Part shown: positions 1-12,800 of the stretch, piece after piece | Numbering within the stretch: position 1 is the stretch's first letter | Layout: each line of letters begins with the position of its first letter | From: Owenia fusiformis | Taxonomy: Eukaryota > Annelida > Polychaeta > Sabellida > Oweniidae | DNA length: 64,000 bases | Assembly: GCA_903813345.2 (NCBI GenBank) | Contig: CAIIXF020000001.1 | Location: 10,267,598-10,331,597 of the forward strand | Direction: 5' to 3' | Program-made: the position numbers and the translations under genes | The notes under the pieces: model-generated | Seen by the model: the letters and a program-made list of their open reading frames with translations, nothing else | Databases searched by the model: none | Told to the model about the DNA's origin: nothing

Positions 1-340
1 TTTTTTCATCATTAAGAATCATACTACAAGGTTGTTCTTTGATGTCTCATTTCAGTTGACCATAATACGGCTTTATTGTTTCACATATGCAATACATCCC
101 TGTGGATTTTCTCTCAATAATCAACAATAATGATTTCCATAGATCAACAACTTTTTAAAATTGAAATAGTTATTTTAAGTGCCAAAAGAAAACCCATACC
201 CATGAAACTATTTAATGACAAGAGCTAAAATCTAAATTGAACATTATGAAGCAAGTCCAATGAAAAACATAGTCATTGTACATTAAACCCATCAAATCTT
301 GAATACTTACATTAGACAATTTCTAGTCTTTTCTACTTAC

Positions 341-431
341 CTACATTCCTTACTATAGGTACAATTGGTACGATAAGATGAAACGATCCAGCAAATATGC
401 ATATTAAAGCTACCTTTCTCATCACTTCAAA
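341..431 (-). CDS. MBOAT A exon 8
   Basis: 91 nt, phase 0 to 1: FEVMRKVALICIFAGSFHLI, a hydrophobic segment matching VIKKLVTAIICALCFMFIL in B. GTAAGT donor at 339-340. The next exon is outside the window. Confidence 0.88.
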
Positions 432-3400
432 CTACAAGTATAAAACAAAACAGAAAATGTATCAGGCCTTATAGCTGGAATTTTTATCTTGATAATCCTA
501 AATTATTTTTGATCAATTGTTATGTAACTCAAACAATCAGTAGACTTGGAGATAAACACCTTCTTTATTGAAGCTGATAAGATGTTTGTGTAGAAAATGA
601 ATCAACTGCCTTTTAATATTGAAAATGTTGTGACGTGAGTAGATATTGTAGCTATATCAATTTTGGAACATATTTTCCAGCTTACTCGTTTTGTGTATGG
701 AGAATACGGGTTTTTGTACAGTATGTACTTTGTAAGAAGAGGAAATGGGTCAGTCTGTTTCATATCTGAAACTTGGACAACTAAAACTGAAAAATCTGTC
801 ACATTGTCTAGTACTCTCGAGTCATAATCAGCGAGATTGAGCAAGGGGTTGGGCTAATCTATTGTACCCCAAAATACCCAAAAAGACCAACGAACCAAAT
901 TGTGAAAAAACACATTCATGAAATCGCTTCAAGTGAAACTAGATGAAAATAACAATATAATTTTGTTTATATTTCATAATTACATGATATGGGCCTTGCC
1001 CTAGAATGCAGAATTAAATTGTCTTTATCAAAATACAAACTAAACTAATACCTTCTATAAAATATTGGAATAATCTAAACTAAAATTGATGTACAATGTA
1101 CATCAAAAAAGAATAAAAGTGCATGTGTTTTATGAACTTATAAAGATGATTAAAAAGTAGTTATTACTTGAACAAATGCAAATATTGTATATAATTCACT
1201 GACTGATCAAATATTCACTGACTGATCAAATGGTGGGTTCAAACATGAGAGACCAGGTGGATATGATATACAGTACATTTTACATATGTTAAGGGATTGG
1301 GTTGCCTACCATGTGGTATGTAATGACAAATAACTGATGTACAAAGAATATCTAAATACTGTACATGTAACTGCAAGTACGATTGTTTATTTGAATGTAA
1401 TATTCAGACATTTCCAAATCTAAGAAAACTCAACGAGTGAGTAAGAATATGGGATGATAAAAAATTATACATTCTTAATAATAAAGGTTTTGCCTTAGAT
1501 GAGTGCAGTTCAACCTTATGAAATAAACTAAAGTTGTGTATTTGAGCTGTGCATTCATATCATGCGTCGTTAATAAAATACTTCCCTCACCATAAAATAT
1601 TCCTTTGGTTTTGTGTCTAATAAGATGCAAATTGCAAAATCATGAAAAATGTAAAAGACAATAAATTCCTTTCTGATCAAAATTAGTACCTATAATTTAA
1701 TTTATGAACAGGTTGTCAAAAACAACGGCCCTTCCTTCTGCAGTAAATCTACTTATAAATATATTGTGTGTCATGTTATTTTCAAAGATATTTAAATCTT
1801 GAGTTTTAGCCATGTATGTATGGCATAATATGACAGAATTACAGCCTAATTGTTGTTGTTAATGTGATACATTTGGTCAAAATGTGTATTATAAAATGGA
1901 TGCATGTGCTTCCTCTCAGATACAAGTATTTGGTAATTGCATCTTCAATATTGGAAAAAGATTGACTAGAATAAAAGATTATGTATGTTACTTACTAATG
2001 GGGATGGCTCTGAAGTTCTTGTCTGAAACAAAAATAGTCATGTTCATTATAACACATAAAATTGATTAACATGTTATTTACTATATATACCCAATGTGTG
2101 AAATTTTTTTCTAAAACAATATTATGTTATATAGTTCATAAGAACAGCAAAACTTGTAAAGTGGAATTCCAAAGTAAGTAGTACACTTTTCAAAGTCCTA
2201 CTACAGAATGCCTAATGTAAAGTGAACCTCTACAAGAGGAAGACCTCTAAATGAGGTACTATACTTTACTGTACAAGTTATTTCAAATGCAAAGAAAGAA
2301 TATATTCAGTCTAAGGAGAATTAAGAACAAGACAACACACAATATCAGCACAAGACGATGGCAATATAGTACTTTTTTAAAGTGTGATAAAAACTTACTA
2401 TTTTAGGTGAGTTTTTACATGACGGATGTTGAGTTCTATTGTAGTTTGTGCCTTTTATGAACTCATCATAGTCTTGGTAGTAACAAAGTGGGCCACATAA
2501 TATATTTTGAAATGAGAAATAATACCTGGAATTGAAAGAAAATACATTCTTAGCTCCATATATCTGATTTATATGGATATATTATATTTTCCACAAGTAA
2601 ATGAAACGAGACTATGAGATATTTCAGGATATGCTTTTTATCCCATAGTTACAGGAGCAATTTAGCATATACTGGTAGAAATAACATTTGAGATTTACAT
2701 TGAATTTTTATATCATTAACAAGATGTTGTACCATATTATTATAGCCACTATTTTTTATGATTTATGACCTTATGGTATAAAGCATTGATGCTGGTAAGT
2801 GAAGAATGTGAATATAGCAAATTTCTCAAAGGAATATTGTATCATTTTGCATTAATTTATTTTTTCCAAATACAACAAGGCAACTTCCATGTTAGACCCA
2901 TCCTAGCTACAGAGGTGCAGATTTGTAATGAACTACAAAAAATGATCCTACCCTAAATATTCTATTAGTGTTGGTGGTTTTGAGATTGCGTGTCGTTTCT
3001 GATCATCTGAGAGTCTATCGGGTGATTTGTCTCTGCCATCATGGAGAGTGAACGCCACTGTGATAACCTTCTGTGTGCTGATCATGAGTGGACTGAAATA
3101 TGCAAACATATAATACATTTACTGCGACTGGATCATTATGTCAATAAGGTCTTTAAATGGAACTAATCGTATATCAATTAGACTCCCTTTCTGCTAAAAA
3201 TGAGATTGAAAATTTATTGATTTTCACAAATCAAGGGTTGCTTCTTTTTTAAAATCAATTATCAACACAATGCCAAAATGGAAATTGAGATTTTAATTTG
3301 GTTCAAATGGCTTCTTGAAAAGAGTAATTGTGGACCTATAAAACATTATTTGTAAAGTATAACAAATGTTGGTAAAGAGGCAAACGAAGTTGCAGCCAAA

Positions 3401-6400
3401 AATGTTATTTTCACAAAAAAACAGCATTCAATTTGAAACATTGATACTTTGTATTTTATTGAAATTATGATTCACTGACATTTATTGGCCAATTACAATC
3501 AGTTTAATCTTTAAATACCCTTTGCACACGTTAGAAGCTATCATTAACTAAAGTAGTTATCATAAATTACGCAAAGTTAACATAAATTAAAAGAGATCTT
3601 TCGCTAAATTTTTATATATGAGATAACCTCTGAAAATCAATTAACATTGCGTCAAAAATGATGTCTAAATATCAGGTCAAAAGTTACAATAATAAATTGA
3701 ATACTTAACATGGTTTAATTCACATGAAAATATGAGTGTAACGAAACCAGTCATTTCTAATGTAAATATCATATTGATGATAACACAAGATGATGATTGC
3801 TTGAATAAATATAACGCCTCAAAACATACATTCATCAGAAATAATAAAATGCAAATAAACTGACCAGGTAAAATATATTGAATTGCTGTTTAGAGTCTAT
3901 AGAGACAGAAAATCACAAATTAAATAATATGTGAGAGTTCTAGGAAGAAACATGGAATACTGAGTGCCCATTTATTTCATACAGCATATTTTAATATCGA
4001 TCCAATATTTATAAATCAAGCAAATAAAAAAAGAACTAGGCATCTAAAATGACTGCATGTTGTCATAACAATGAGATAAAATGTTTCCTTACCCTGTTAT
4101 CTCAATGGTGATGGTGGCATCATAGTCTACAATCAGTCTGTAGATGTGTACGACACACAGGTGGCCCATGGCATAGAGGAACACAACCCTACAGAGCAAG
4201 AACATGAAAATTTTAGAAATATTGTTTCAATATGAGAATCTTGAGGGCTCTTATTTTTCCCTGTCATGCTGTCATGTCTATCTTCTAGAAATCCAAAGTT
4301 CTTTCTTCATTCCAAGGAAATTACACATTTCAACATTCATGATTCATGTGAATTATAGCAATACAGCAATGGTTGCATTTAACACCAGACAAATAGGGAC
4401 AGTATGGACTTCTAAGATATTTTGATCCTGCTCAAGATGTAATAGATAGGTTCTTAAGGGGGAGCAACCCCACAAAAAATGTTGCGAATTATCATTATTT
4501 AATAATTGAGTGTTTAAAACAAGGTGCAGCTCTTGACAAATACCTTGACATTTATGTGAAATAAACAAAATTTTATCTTCTTTAATCAAAGGTTCAAATT
4601 AATATTTGGAGGTGTGTATAGTTAGTAGGAGTAATAAAGTAAATAAATGGGGATGGGTTCAAAATACATGTATCAGAAACAAAGATACAATGAGGTCACA
4701 AATAGAGAATCAGAATACCCTTTGCATTCGTTTGACTTCACTTCTTAAAAGAGAGCTTCGTCTTCACTCTTTCAAACTAAAATAAACCTGTGAACTCACC
4801 GCGCCAATCAGTGTTCGTCGGCCAAATTTGACCGACGTTCTATATATGGTCATTCCTTCTGACGTCATCGTTGAGCCCGGAATTGACCAATGACATGCGC
4901 ATATTTAATTAGAACGCATTTGGCGTATGTTTGTTCAGGCTCGCTGAATGGTGGAAGAAAGGTCAGCGCATAGGTCAGAAGTGATTTATATTATTAGCCA
5001 AACTGTCACCGGTACCCGTCGTGGGGGCGGGGCTACTAAACTGTAATATGGTCTCTACTAGGCAGAGTGTAGTTTAACTAGACTCTGCACGCAGGGTAGA
5101 ATCAGAACAAAGGGTTTTATACTAATTGCAATATATTGAACCCCTTAAACAGCTTTCCAATTAGTAATAAATGACCAATAGTTTATTTCTGAGCTTAAAT
5201 CTCCATTGATATCTAGCTGAGGTATGGTTAAATATTAACTGACAACACTCATGTACTTATGGTGCTAATCACAGATGTAAACATTCATAACTGTCATATT
5301 CCAGATTCTATTATGGTATTCTACAGCTATATAAATATCTAGTTAGCCATTTTAATTTATCAGAGTCCCTCTTGTTATCTCCAGCCTCGCTTACTGAGAT
5401 ACTAGAGGATGTTGGACCCATAATGGTGGAAAGCCCAAGTTAATTAACCGGTTATTTATTCCACTTTGCCCCTTTTACCATTCTGATACTCATCACATCT
5501 TTCTGCCTTCAACTAGAAATATCAATCTATAGAGAAGCCACTAGAAGGCCATGATTTCTCATGATGCTCTTTTACAGATTTTGTTCTATTCAAATATTGA
5601 AATACATGAACAACTCACCGGGATTGAGTTGGGATGTAACATTTTTACATTCTCGATTAACTAAATATCATGACCTGGTCATCGTAACTAGGGATCACAT
5701 GTTTAAGTACAATATATTTGTTGTAAAGGTTTAGGTGTTCAAGTTCATGGGATGTGACACGAGTATTTCTTTAACTCTGATTTCTACATATGAACATCAT
5801 CCACAAAAAAGTTGGAGACGACAACTACTTCTGGTGGTGACATAAAAATGAGCGCAATACAAAGAGTTTAGATAAAGGTACTAATCTAAACCATAAATCT
5901 TAATAATAACTACTGTACTTCTACTTAATTTGGCGGATTTGTTGTTTTTAATATTTGGCGACTACTTAATTTGGCGGACTTGCAATATTTAAATGTGTAT
6001 ACCTGACCATACAAACTTATGATTGAAGTATGAAATATTGAATTGGTGGGCTACTTAATTTTTGCAGACTTTTGAGCTTTGTTTTAACTTACTTGCGAAT
6101 GGCCTCTGGAGGAAAGTACAGGATAATAGCATAGGAAACCAAGGCCTGTGTAATAAGATGGAAGGAATGTCTGAAAGTAAATGTTGCAACAAGAGATATA
6201 TATTATATTACAATTCATAATTCCATGATGGTTATAACTAATAATTCTATGATGACTGACTCATGTGAAATCAATACACCTTGAATTTATGTCATGTATA
6301 TATGCTGACATCATTTGTATCACATGTTAACATCATCTGTATCACACGATGATACCATTTGTATCACATGATTCATTGCTCACATCGTCATTTTGAAAAA

Positions 6401-9400
6401 ACTGTTTAAGAAAGCATATCTTATGAGTCTAACATAATAGAATATAAACACTATTTAATGATTTTTTATAAAATATTATCTTCCTTTTATTCCATCATTG
6501 AATATTTGGATATTGAAGTAAATGTACCTCATTTGAAATACTTGACTCTGATTGGTCAAACATAAGTCAATTGTTTTGACTATTGACCATGCAATTTGCA
6601 TTGTCGTTGATACAAAATATGACATCATAATAATACTAAATCAGAAGGAAAGGCTACGGAACATGATGAAAATGAAAATTATGTGTTAAATAATACACAA
6701 TATCTATACTTGTAGATATGAGATCATTTTAACTGAAATGTCTGTTTAGCACTGCTTGGATCAGTACCATCCTTGACATCCCCAAACCTCCCCTTTTCAA
6801 ATGCAAATTCTGTTAAACAGACAATTAGTCTATATGGACCTTATATAAAGCTGGACTTACATGCCATGGCAGAACCAGAGGATGATGATGCCTCCACTGA
6901 AAGCTGTGATGTGGCGAGTGTCTGTGCTGACCTTACTATGGTGCAAGAATCGCCTGAACAGGAAGGCAAACACCAAACAAATCACCTGGCCAACGAGGAA
7001 GTTCAGCTAGAAATAAAAATATTTGACTTGGAATAAAACTGCTATCAAAACCATTATATAGTACTTTCTTTTCACAGTTTCCTTTTGTTTACACTGCCCA
7101 TAATTTACCTGTAGATGCTCGGAGGAGGTAACTGACTGACTTAAATCAACTTCATGGTTGAGTGGACAAATATTAGTTAATGTACAACATATTACATATA
7201 TATGTATGTGAATTTGTAGGGCCAAATAGACAGATTTTAGGTAAAATTAGCAATATTTGTGCAACACATGCAATTTTCAAGCTCCAACTGAAGATCTGAG
7301 TGCCCTATCCCCCTAAAAATAAAAATTTATAACCTCCCTTAAAACCTCAAGAGCTGCCTTAAGTCAAGACTGGAGTTGATAAAATAGAGAATCTAATGAT
7401 CAAAAATAGAGAAATAACAAATTACATCTTGGAGTAAATGTAATTATAGTCTACCCTGGGCAAAATACTCAGATTTCAGAGTTTGAACTTTTGGAGTTTG
7501 AAACTCTCAAATGAGTAAGGTCTCATTTATTAAATACTCCATGTCCAATACTATAACATAAAAAGTTGGATTTAAAGGAGAAACAATAATTTGGATAAAT
7601 ATATATACCAAATAGGATAATATACTATTTTCATTGACATCATACTTGGTAAGTCTTAAACTATACTCATAATAATCGTAGATTCAGATCATGTTTGGTT
7701 ATAGTTTTCAGTACCACAAGAACAAGATGAGTCACACATTTTTTATGATACCCCATTCGGAGTCTGGCACATAGAATCTATTTAACATGGTTAAGATTTC
7801 ATATCAGTACAGTATACATTACCATTAATTATTGATGTATACTAGACTGATAACTGTATGAGGTGACATAAAGCCAGTCACTTGATTTGAAGGGGGAGGG
7901 GGACTGAACTTCTGTCAGACAGAATTCGCTGGGTGTTTCAGCAAAGTTTGACAATCTAAAGTCACTTATTTGAAAGTGAAAATACCTAAACCTGATCTTA
8001 CACACAGTTGTTGTCTTTATTTAGTCAAAAAAAATTTGAAAATAAAATATTGCCAATCTTAACAATATGAGATCTATTGTCCAATGATTGCTAGAAGCTG
8101 TATAGCATTGTTTTATTAATTTATCTTTAATTTGGCTATTGTGACATATGTGATATTGAGCTCAGTAGAAGAGGTTTTTATAATCATAGTTCTCAAAGAA
8201 AACATGTTTCAAGGAACACTATGTCATGCATCAGACTGCAATACATATTGGTTGCTATTAAATGATGCTAATATCCACCATACAGGTTTAAAATTTCACC
8301 ATCATATGAGGCACACAATTCATTTGACCAAACATCATAGTTAGTAAAGTACTCGTGCAGTCAGTAACCAATGGCTGGTTGTTTACCCATAGCCCTAATT
8401 TTCAATAATAACAATTAATTATGTTAGATCTGACAATAACCTGACCAATAACACGGGTAGTAACCAGACCTTGTGATATTGTGAGCTTGCCAAGGCAGTA
8501 TAGGGGCTAATTTCTGTGTAAGAAAAATGCAAATTCTGCGCAGAAATTCAGCATGGAAAAGTCAAATTATGCGCCAAAATATGCATGAAATCCAGAATTT
8601 TGAGTTAAATTCTGCAAACAATCGCTTCATCTGAACTATCACGAAATTCTAGGAAATTCAAATTTCATGTCATTTTAGACGTAATCGTTAAGTGCAAAAG
8701 CCGGAAGTTGGAGATTTTAAACAGATTCCACATTTCCCCTTTGAAATCCTCATAACATAAGTTTCTGATGCTAAATGACTATCTAAGGTGTCAAGGTGAG
8801 TGAAAAATATGAGATGAGGTGGTTGAGTGTAAAAATCAAGTTTTACACAAAATTCTGTACCAAAAAAATTTGAAAAACAAATTTCTGCAATTTTTCTGCG
8901 GCAACACAGAATCACAGAATTCTAGTATCTGCGATTATGTACTAACGAGCTAAGCACCAGCAGTATGTTCAGCTCAACATGAATCCTCAAATGCTCATGG
9001 TATGTTGATGTCTGGTTAGTTTCCATGCAATGACATCATCCAATGAATGCATTCAACATCTGAAATTGTGGTGTGAATGTTTGACTTGCAAACTATTTGG
9101 GTTTGTGTGGAAAAAGATTTGAAGCACAAGAATCATAGGCCTGGGAACATGTATACAAAAAATTGAATCGAATGCACCAAGTAAAGCTTTTATGCCGAAG
9201 TGTGAACAACCAAAATCATGGAATTCATCGAACTCACATGGTAGTACATTGGAATAGAATGATAAAGACTATAGCAATGTCATGAATGGGAATTCATTTG
9301 AAAATATTCAGTATTTAGGAATTCCAAGTTGATGTTTCACACTCAACAAACTCAAACTGCAAAAATTTACTGAAGAATCGGACGGTTTTCTAGATAAAGG

Positions 9401-9551
9401 AGATTGTTTTCCACAATTAAAATACACCATGCACTAGAAGTAGTATTCATTATTGTAAATAACATAAATTCATACTTACTTCATCAATGGAGATGCCTAT
9501 AAATTGGTTGTAACCTAGGAGAAACCGACTTCCTGGATAAATTGGACTCAT
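341..9551 (-). CDS. MBOAT1/2-like lysophospholipid acyltransferase A, 5' part (8 coding exons; continues past left edge)
   Basis: Multipass ER-membrane enzyme expected to move an acyl group from acyl-CoA to a lysophospholipid (MBOAT1/LPLAT1 and MBOAT2/LPLAT2 family). Eight exons with GT-AG borders and consistent phases give about 259 residues: 9480-9551, 6861-7006, 6093-6170, 4093-4188, 2952-3092, 2399-2525, 1996-2022, 341-431. Family landmarks seen in order: QVICLVFAFLFRR, a HIYRLIVDYD segment, PLMISTQKVITVAFTLHDG, EYLGYYFSFQNILCGP, EPSPL. These follow human MBOAT2 as I recall it and the neighbouring paralogue B. The exons that should carry the catalytic Asn and His lie beyond the left edge, so activity cannot be judged. 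Compared with B it has two extra introns. Which orthologue (MBOAT1 or MBOAT2) it is cannot be decided here. Confidence 0.9.
1996..2022 (-). CDS. MBOAT A exon 7 (27-nt microexon)
   Basis: A 27-nt exon, phase 0 to 0, between a TTTTTGTTTCAG acceptor and a GTAAGT donor. It encodes TRTSEPSPL, which fits the RTEPSP segment of vertebrate MBOAT2 and the SESTPSP of B. In B these residues are part of a larger exon. Confidence 0.82.
2399..2525 (-). CDS. MBOAT A exon 6
   Basis: 127 nt, phase 2 to 0: YYFSFQNILCGPLCYYQDYD, then FIKGTNY, matching FHGILVGPMVFFTDYMAFIDG in B. A copy of a dispersed repeat (about 2334-2392) abuts its splice donor. Confidence 0.92.
2952..3092 (-). CDS. MBOAT A exon 5
   Basis: 141 nt, phase 2 to 2. 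Begins PLMISTQKVITVAFTLHDG, the cytosolic-loop motif typical of MBOAT1/2, and ends PPTLIEYLG at a GTAGGA donor. Confidence 0.93.
4093..4188 (-). CDS. MBOAT A exon 4
   Basis: 96 nt, phase 2 to 2. Contains YAMGHLCVVHIYRLIVDYD, matching HLSIMHIYRVLFDYG in B; GTAAGG donor. Confidence 0.92.
6093..6170 (-). CDS. MBOAT A exon 3
   Basis: 78 nt, phase 2 to 2; HSFHLITQALVSYAIILYF. Together with exon 4 (174 nt) it corresponds to the single 171-nt exon 3 of B, so an intron was gained here or lost in B. Confidence 0.9.
6861..7006 (-). CDS. MBOAT A exon 2
   Basis: 146 nt, phase 0 to 2, the same length and phases as exon 2 of B. Encodes two hydrophobic segments around a TDTRHITAF stretch; GTAAGT donor, TAG acceptor. 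Confidence 0.92.
9480..9551 (-). CDS. MBOAT A exon 1 (start codon)
   Basis: Starts MSPIYPGSRFLLGYNQ; 24 codons ending in phase 0 at a GTAAGT donor. The ATG aligns with the start of paralogue B, whose first exon has 25 codons. The bases before the ATG end in AG, so an upstream untranslated exon is possible. Confidence 0.85.
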
Positions 9552-9747
9552 CTTGAATTTGAAGAAGTGAATGATTATTTAAAATTTTCTTCATATTTCG
9601 CTACTAAAAATTAGATTGTGTTCACATTTTGCAAACACAAATTTGAAAGAATTATTGATATGGTTTTAAAGTAGATATTAAAGGAAAATGATATTATATT
9701 TTTAGAAAATATTCTAGAATATTCACTGCGGCCCTAGTTCCTTAAAA
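9552..9747. promoter_or_regulatory. Candidate bidirectional promoter between divergent MBOAT paralogues
   Basis: 196 bp separate the two start codons, so unless untranslated exons exist both genes must be driven from here. The segment is AT-rich with no CpG island and no clear TATA box. Near 9708-9721 it has alternating GAA/TTC triplets (TTCTAGAATATTC), the pattern of a heat-shock element, but in such AT-rich DNA this may be chance. An AG lies shortly before each ATG, so spliced leaders cannot be excluded. Confidence 0.5.
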
Positions 9748-9822
9748 ATGGCAGACGAATGGTTTGCAGGATCTCGCCTTTTACATCCTCTTGTAGCCGT
9801 CATAAACCTACCTCTTGATCAG
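9748..9822 (+). CDS. MBOAT B exon 1
   Basis: MADEWFAGSRLLHPLVAVI, then NLPLDQ; 25 codons, phase 0, GTACGT donor. QLPIDQ is the matching site in vertebrate MBOAT2, which supports the start and the exon end. Confidence 0.9.
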
Positions 9823-12800
9823 GTACGTGGTAAATATTTTCTTGATATATCTATCAATATCTTGATACCCAATATATGTTTACTGATTTAAGATTTAGAA
9901 TTTCTAATAAAAAAATTTAGAAATGAGAACATATGATGATGAACAACATCATGATCACTCATGCCACTGGCTGGTGTGGTTTATAAGGTGTGGGGTGGGT
10001 TATAGGCATCTACTGAACTAAGGGGCATAGCCAGGTATTACCAAGGGGGGTTCTCTTCACAATTAAGGAGGCCAGGTTCGAGCCGAAGGGTTGGGGTGGT
10101 TGCACGATGGAAATGGTTTCAAATTAGGAATATAACATGCGCATTCTCAAATAGCAAGTGTAAATGTGATATTTATTGTTCATGCAATAATAGTCATCTT
10201 TCTGAAAAGGGGGTTGTTTCTGGCGGGGGTTCATTTTTTAAGGAAAGGAGGATTGACACGAGCCCCACTAACCCCCTCTCACTACGCCTATGGAGCAGGT
10301 TATACTATCAGGCTACAAACTTGATTTGTAACTGTCAAGTTTAAATTGCCTGAAAGAACATAAAATGTAAAAATTGTTTTGATTTGATTGCTGAATGAAC
10401 TGACGAGATTTAGTATTTGATTGGATAATTGAGATAATGGGTTGGCTGAGTTGACGAGCATGAAACTGATTCGACGGGTAACAGAAAATGAAATGACAGT
10501 GTGACAGGGACCAAATACTGAGATGACGACACTATTATTCACACTTTTGGCTTTTTTTATACCGCTTTATGATGGCAGATAATTTAGGCTTTTATTGTTG
10601 TAATTTGTAAGTTAAGGTCAGGGTGCATGATGGGAAATTTTCTGCATTCCTCAATTGAGTCACATGTTATTTTTCAAACAAGAATCACTCCTTCCCTTCA
10701 TTGTCTATATCTTCCAGTTTTGCACAAAGAGTGCACTTCTGTGCCTAGAAAAGACTTGTGAGAAGAATGTTTTGATAAAGTGTATAAAAAACAAGAAAAT
10801 TCAGTGAAAAAAATCAGAAAATTTTCAGAAATTTTTTTCACTGAATTTTCTCATTTTTTATACATTTTACAAAACAAACCTTCTCACAAGGCTTTTCTAG
10901 GCACAGAAGTGCATTCTTTGTGCAAACTTGGAAGATGTAGACAATGTGGGGAAGGAGTGATTCATGTTTGAAAAATAACATGTGACTCAATTGAGGAATG
11001 CAGAAAATTTCCCAACATGCACCCTGTCCTTAGTAGAAAAATTTCGTATTAACTGCGAAATTTTAATTGTGAAATCTAAGGAAATCACTTTTTGTCTTAA
11101 AAGTTCCAGTTTTTCAATTTTTAAAATATTCAATGTTCAGTGCTTCGGCTGGCTTTAGCCAAGTATTCAGTAAGGTGGGGGATAAAGCCATCCATTTAAA
11201 GATGAATCTCTAGCTGTTTATCTTTAAATGGAAATAGGAGTCGGGATTTACATTTTTAGTAGATTTACATTTTCTTTGCCTTGGACTTTGGAGGTTTTTA
11301 CTGGATTGATCCCTAACTGAACATTTATGATTAATTGATTAGTGATTAGTAATAACCATCCGTTTTCTTAAACATAGTATTATAGTATGTGCCAAATCTC
11401 TTCCAAAGTGGCTTAGTTAGTCTAAACTGATGTTGAGGTAGATTACTAAGAAGTGGCCCATAGTCATTAAAGATTGGTTCATTGACTTTTCATTTTCACT
11501 TGTCTGCAGTTAATTAGGTGACACGAAAGGGCTAAACGGCTTGCCCCAAGGTGCAACCGTCAAAAATATGAGTTTGAAAAAAATCATGTTTTTCAAATAA
11601 TAGCAGTGAGTAAATGAAATAGGGGGCATATTTGATATTGATATGTATGATAGTCTATTTGGGTGTGGTCATTTTTATTAAAAACAATAATGGTGAAGAA
11701 TTATACATTACTGACCTTGAAATGCCATTTTAATTCAAAAGTAACTGTTGATAATATTCCTATTTTACTTATTCTATGTTTTCTAAATGTTTCAATTACC
11801 ATTATGTTAGTTTTTGGCAAAGTAAATAATTATAGGGGTCACACAAGGATCCACTTTATTTAGAACTTTTTCAAATTTAGTGATGTTTTCAAAAAAATAC
11901 CTAGTTTAACACAATTTTGTTTGTTAGATATTAAATAAAATGATGGTATTGTGTTTGTTTCATTGTTTCAACTAAAAATCACAATTCATTGCTCTTGCTC
12001 TTAGAGCTGCAGGGCATATACCAGTTAAAAAAGTGTTCAATAATGTTGATCCTTGTGTGAGCCCTATGATTATTTACTTTGCCAAAAATGAATATAACGA
12101 TTATTCAGATATATAAAAATCCTTTAATTAGGAATACAATGATTGACTTTTGAATAAAAAGGCATTATACATGTGCATATATAATATGTAGTTGTTGCAG
12201 TAAAATTACCAAACCAAAGTGGACTATCTTTCCAAATATTAATAGCAAATGGGCCTTCTATTTGCATTTTACTGAAATTATTTGTAACAAAAGTTTATTG
12301 TGATAAAGCAGGCAGTGATTTTGATACTTTTTTAGCTTGGAGACAGTGATCTAGTCGAGACAACATCTTGTAGTAGTGGGTGTAACAGTGATGAGGCAGG
12401 AATTGATTTTATAAATGCAACTTTTGACAATTCCATTATTGATGGTTTATCTAACAGTTAGCCATTTTGTCCAACATTCTGCTTGTACGCCAAATTAAAA
12501 GATACTGATTTGCATCACATCAAATTTGATTTGTTCACCGATGTTTGTCAGAGTGATACATGTAGCAGCTGCACTCGACTGATATGCAGCAAGATACTTG
12601 TATATGTGAGCTTTCATTGCAACATTTACATTTAGAACAGTTACAATTTTACTTAGTCTGATAGAAAATTAAATAATTGAAGTATATTTCTTTGAGTTTA
12701 TTCAATTTGAACATTACTTTTACAATACAGATACCTTCGTTTTGAAACATTAGCAGCAAACGGTCAGTTTTCAACTTTGAATATTTCATTTTTGTTCATA

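Noticed and set aside
4795-5060. GC-richer patch with GACGTCA and GGGGCGGGG words, considered as a promoter
   Set aside because: It is inside an MBOAT A intron with no coding start nearby; an insertion of repeat DNA is as likely, and nothing decides.
6773-7036. 87-residue plus-strand frame
   Set aside because: Antisense shadow of MBOAT A exon 2.
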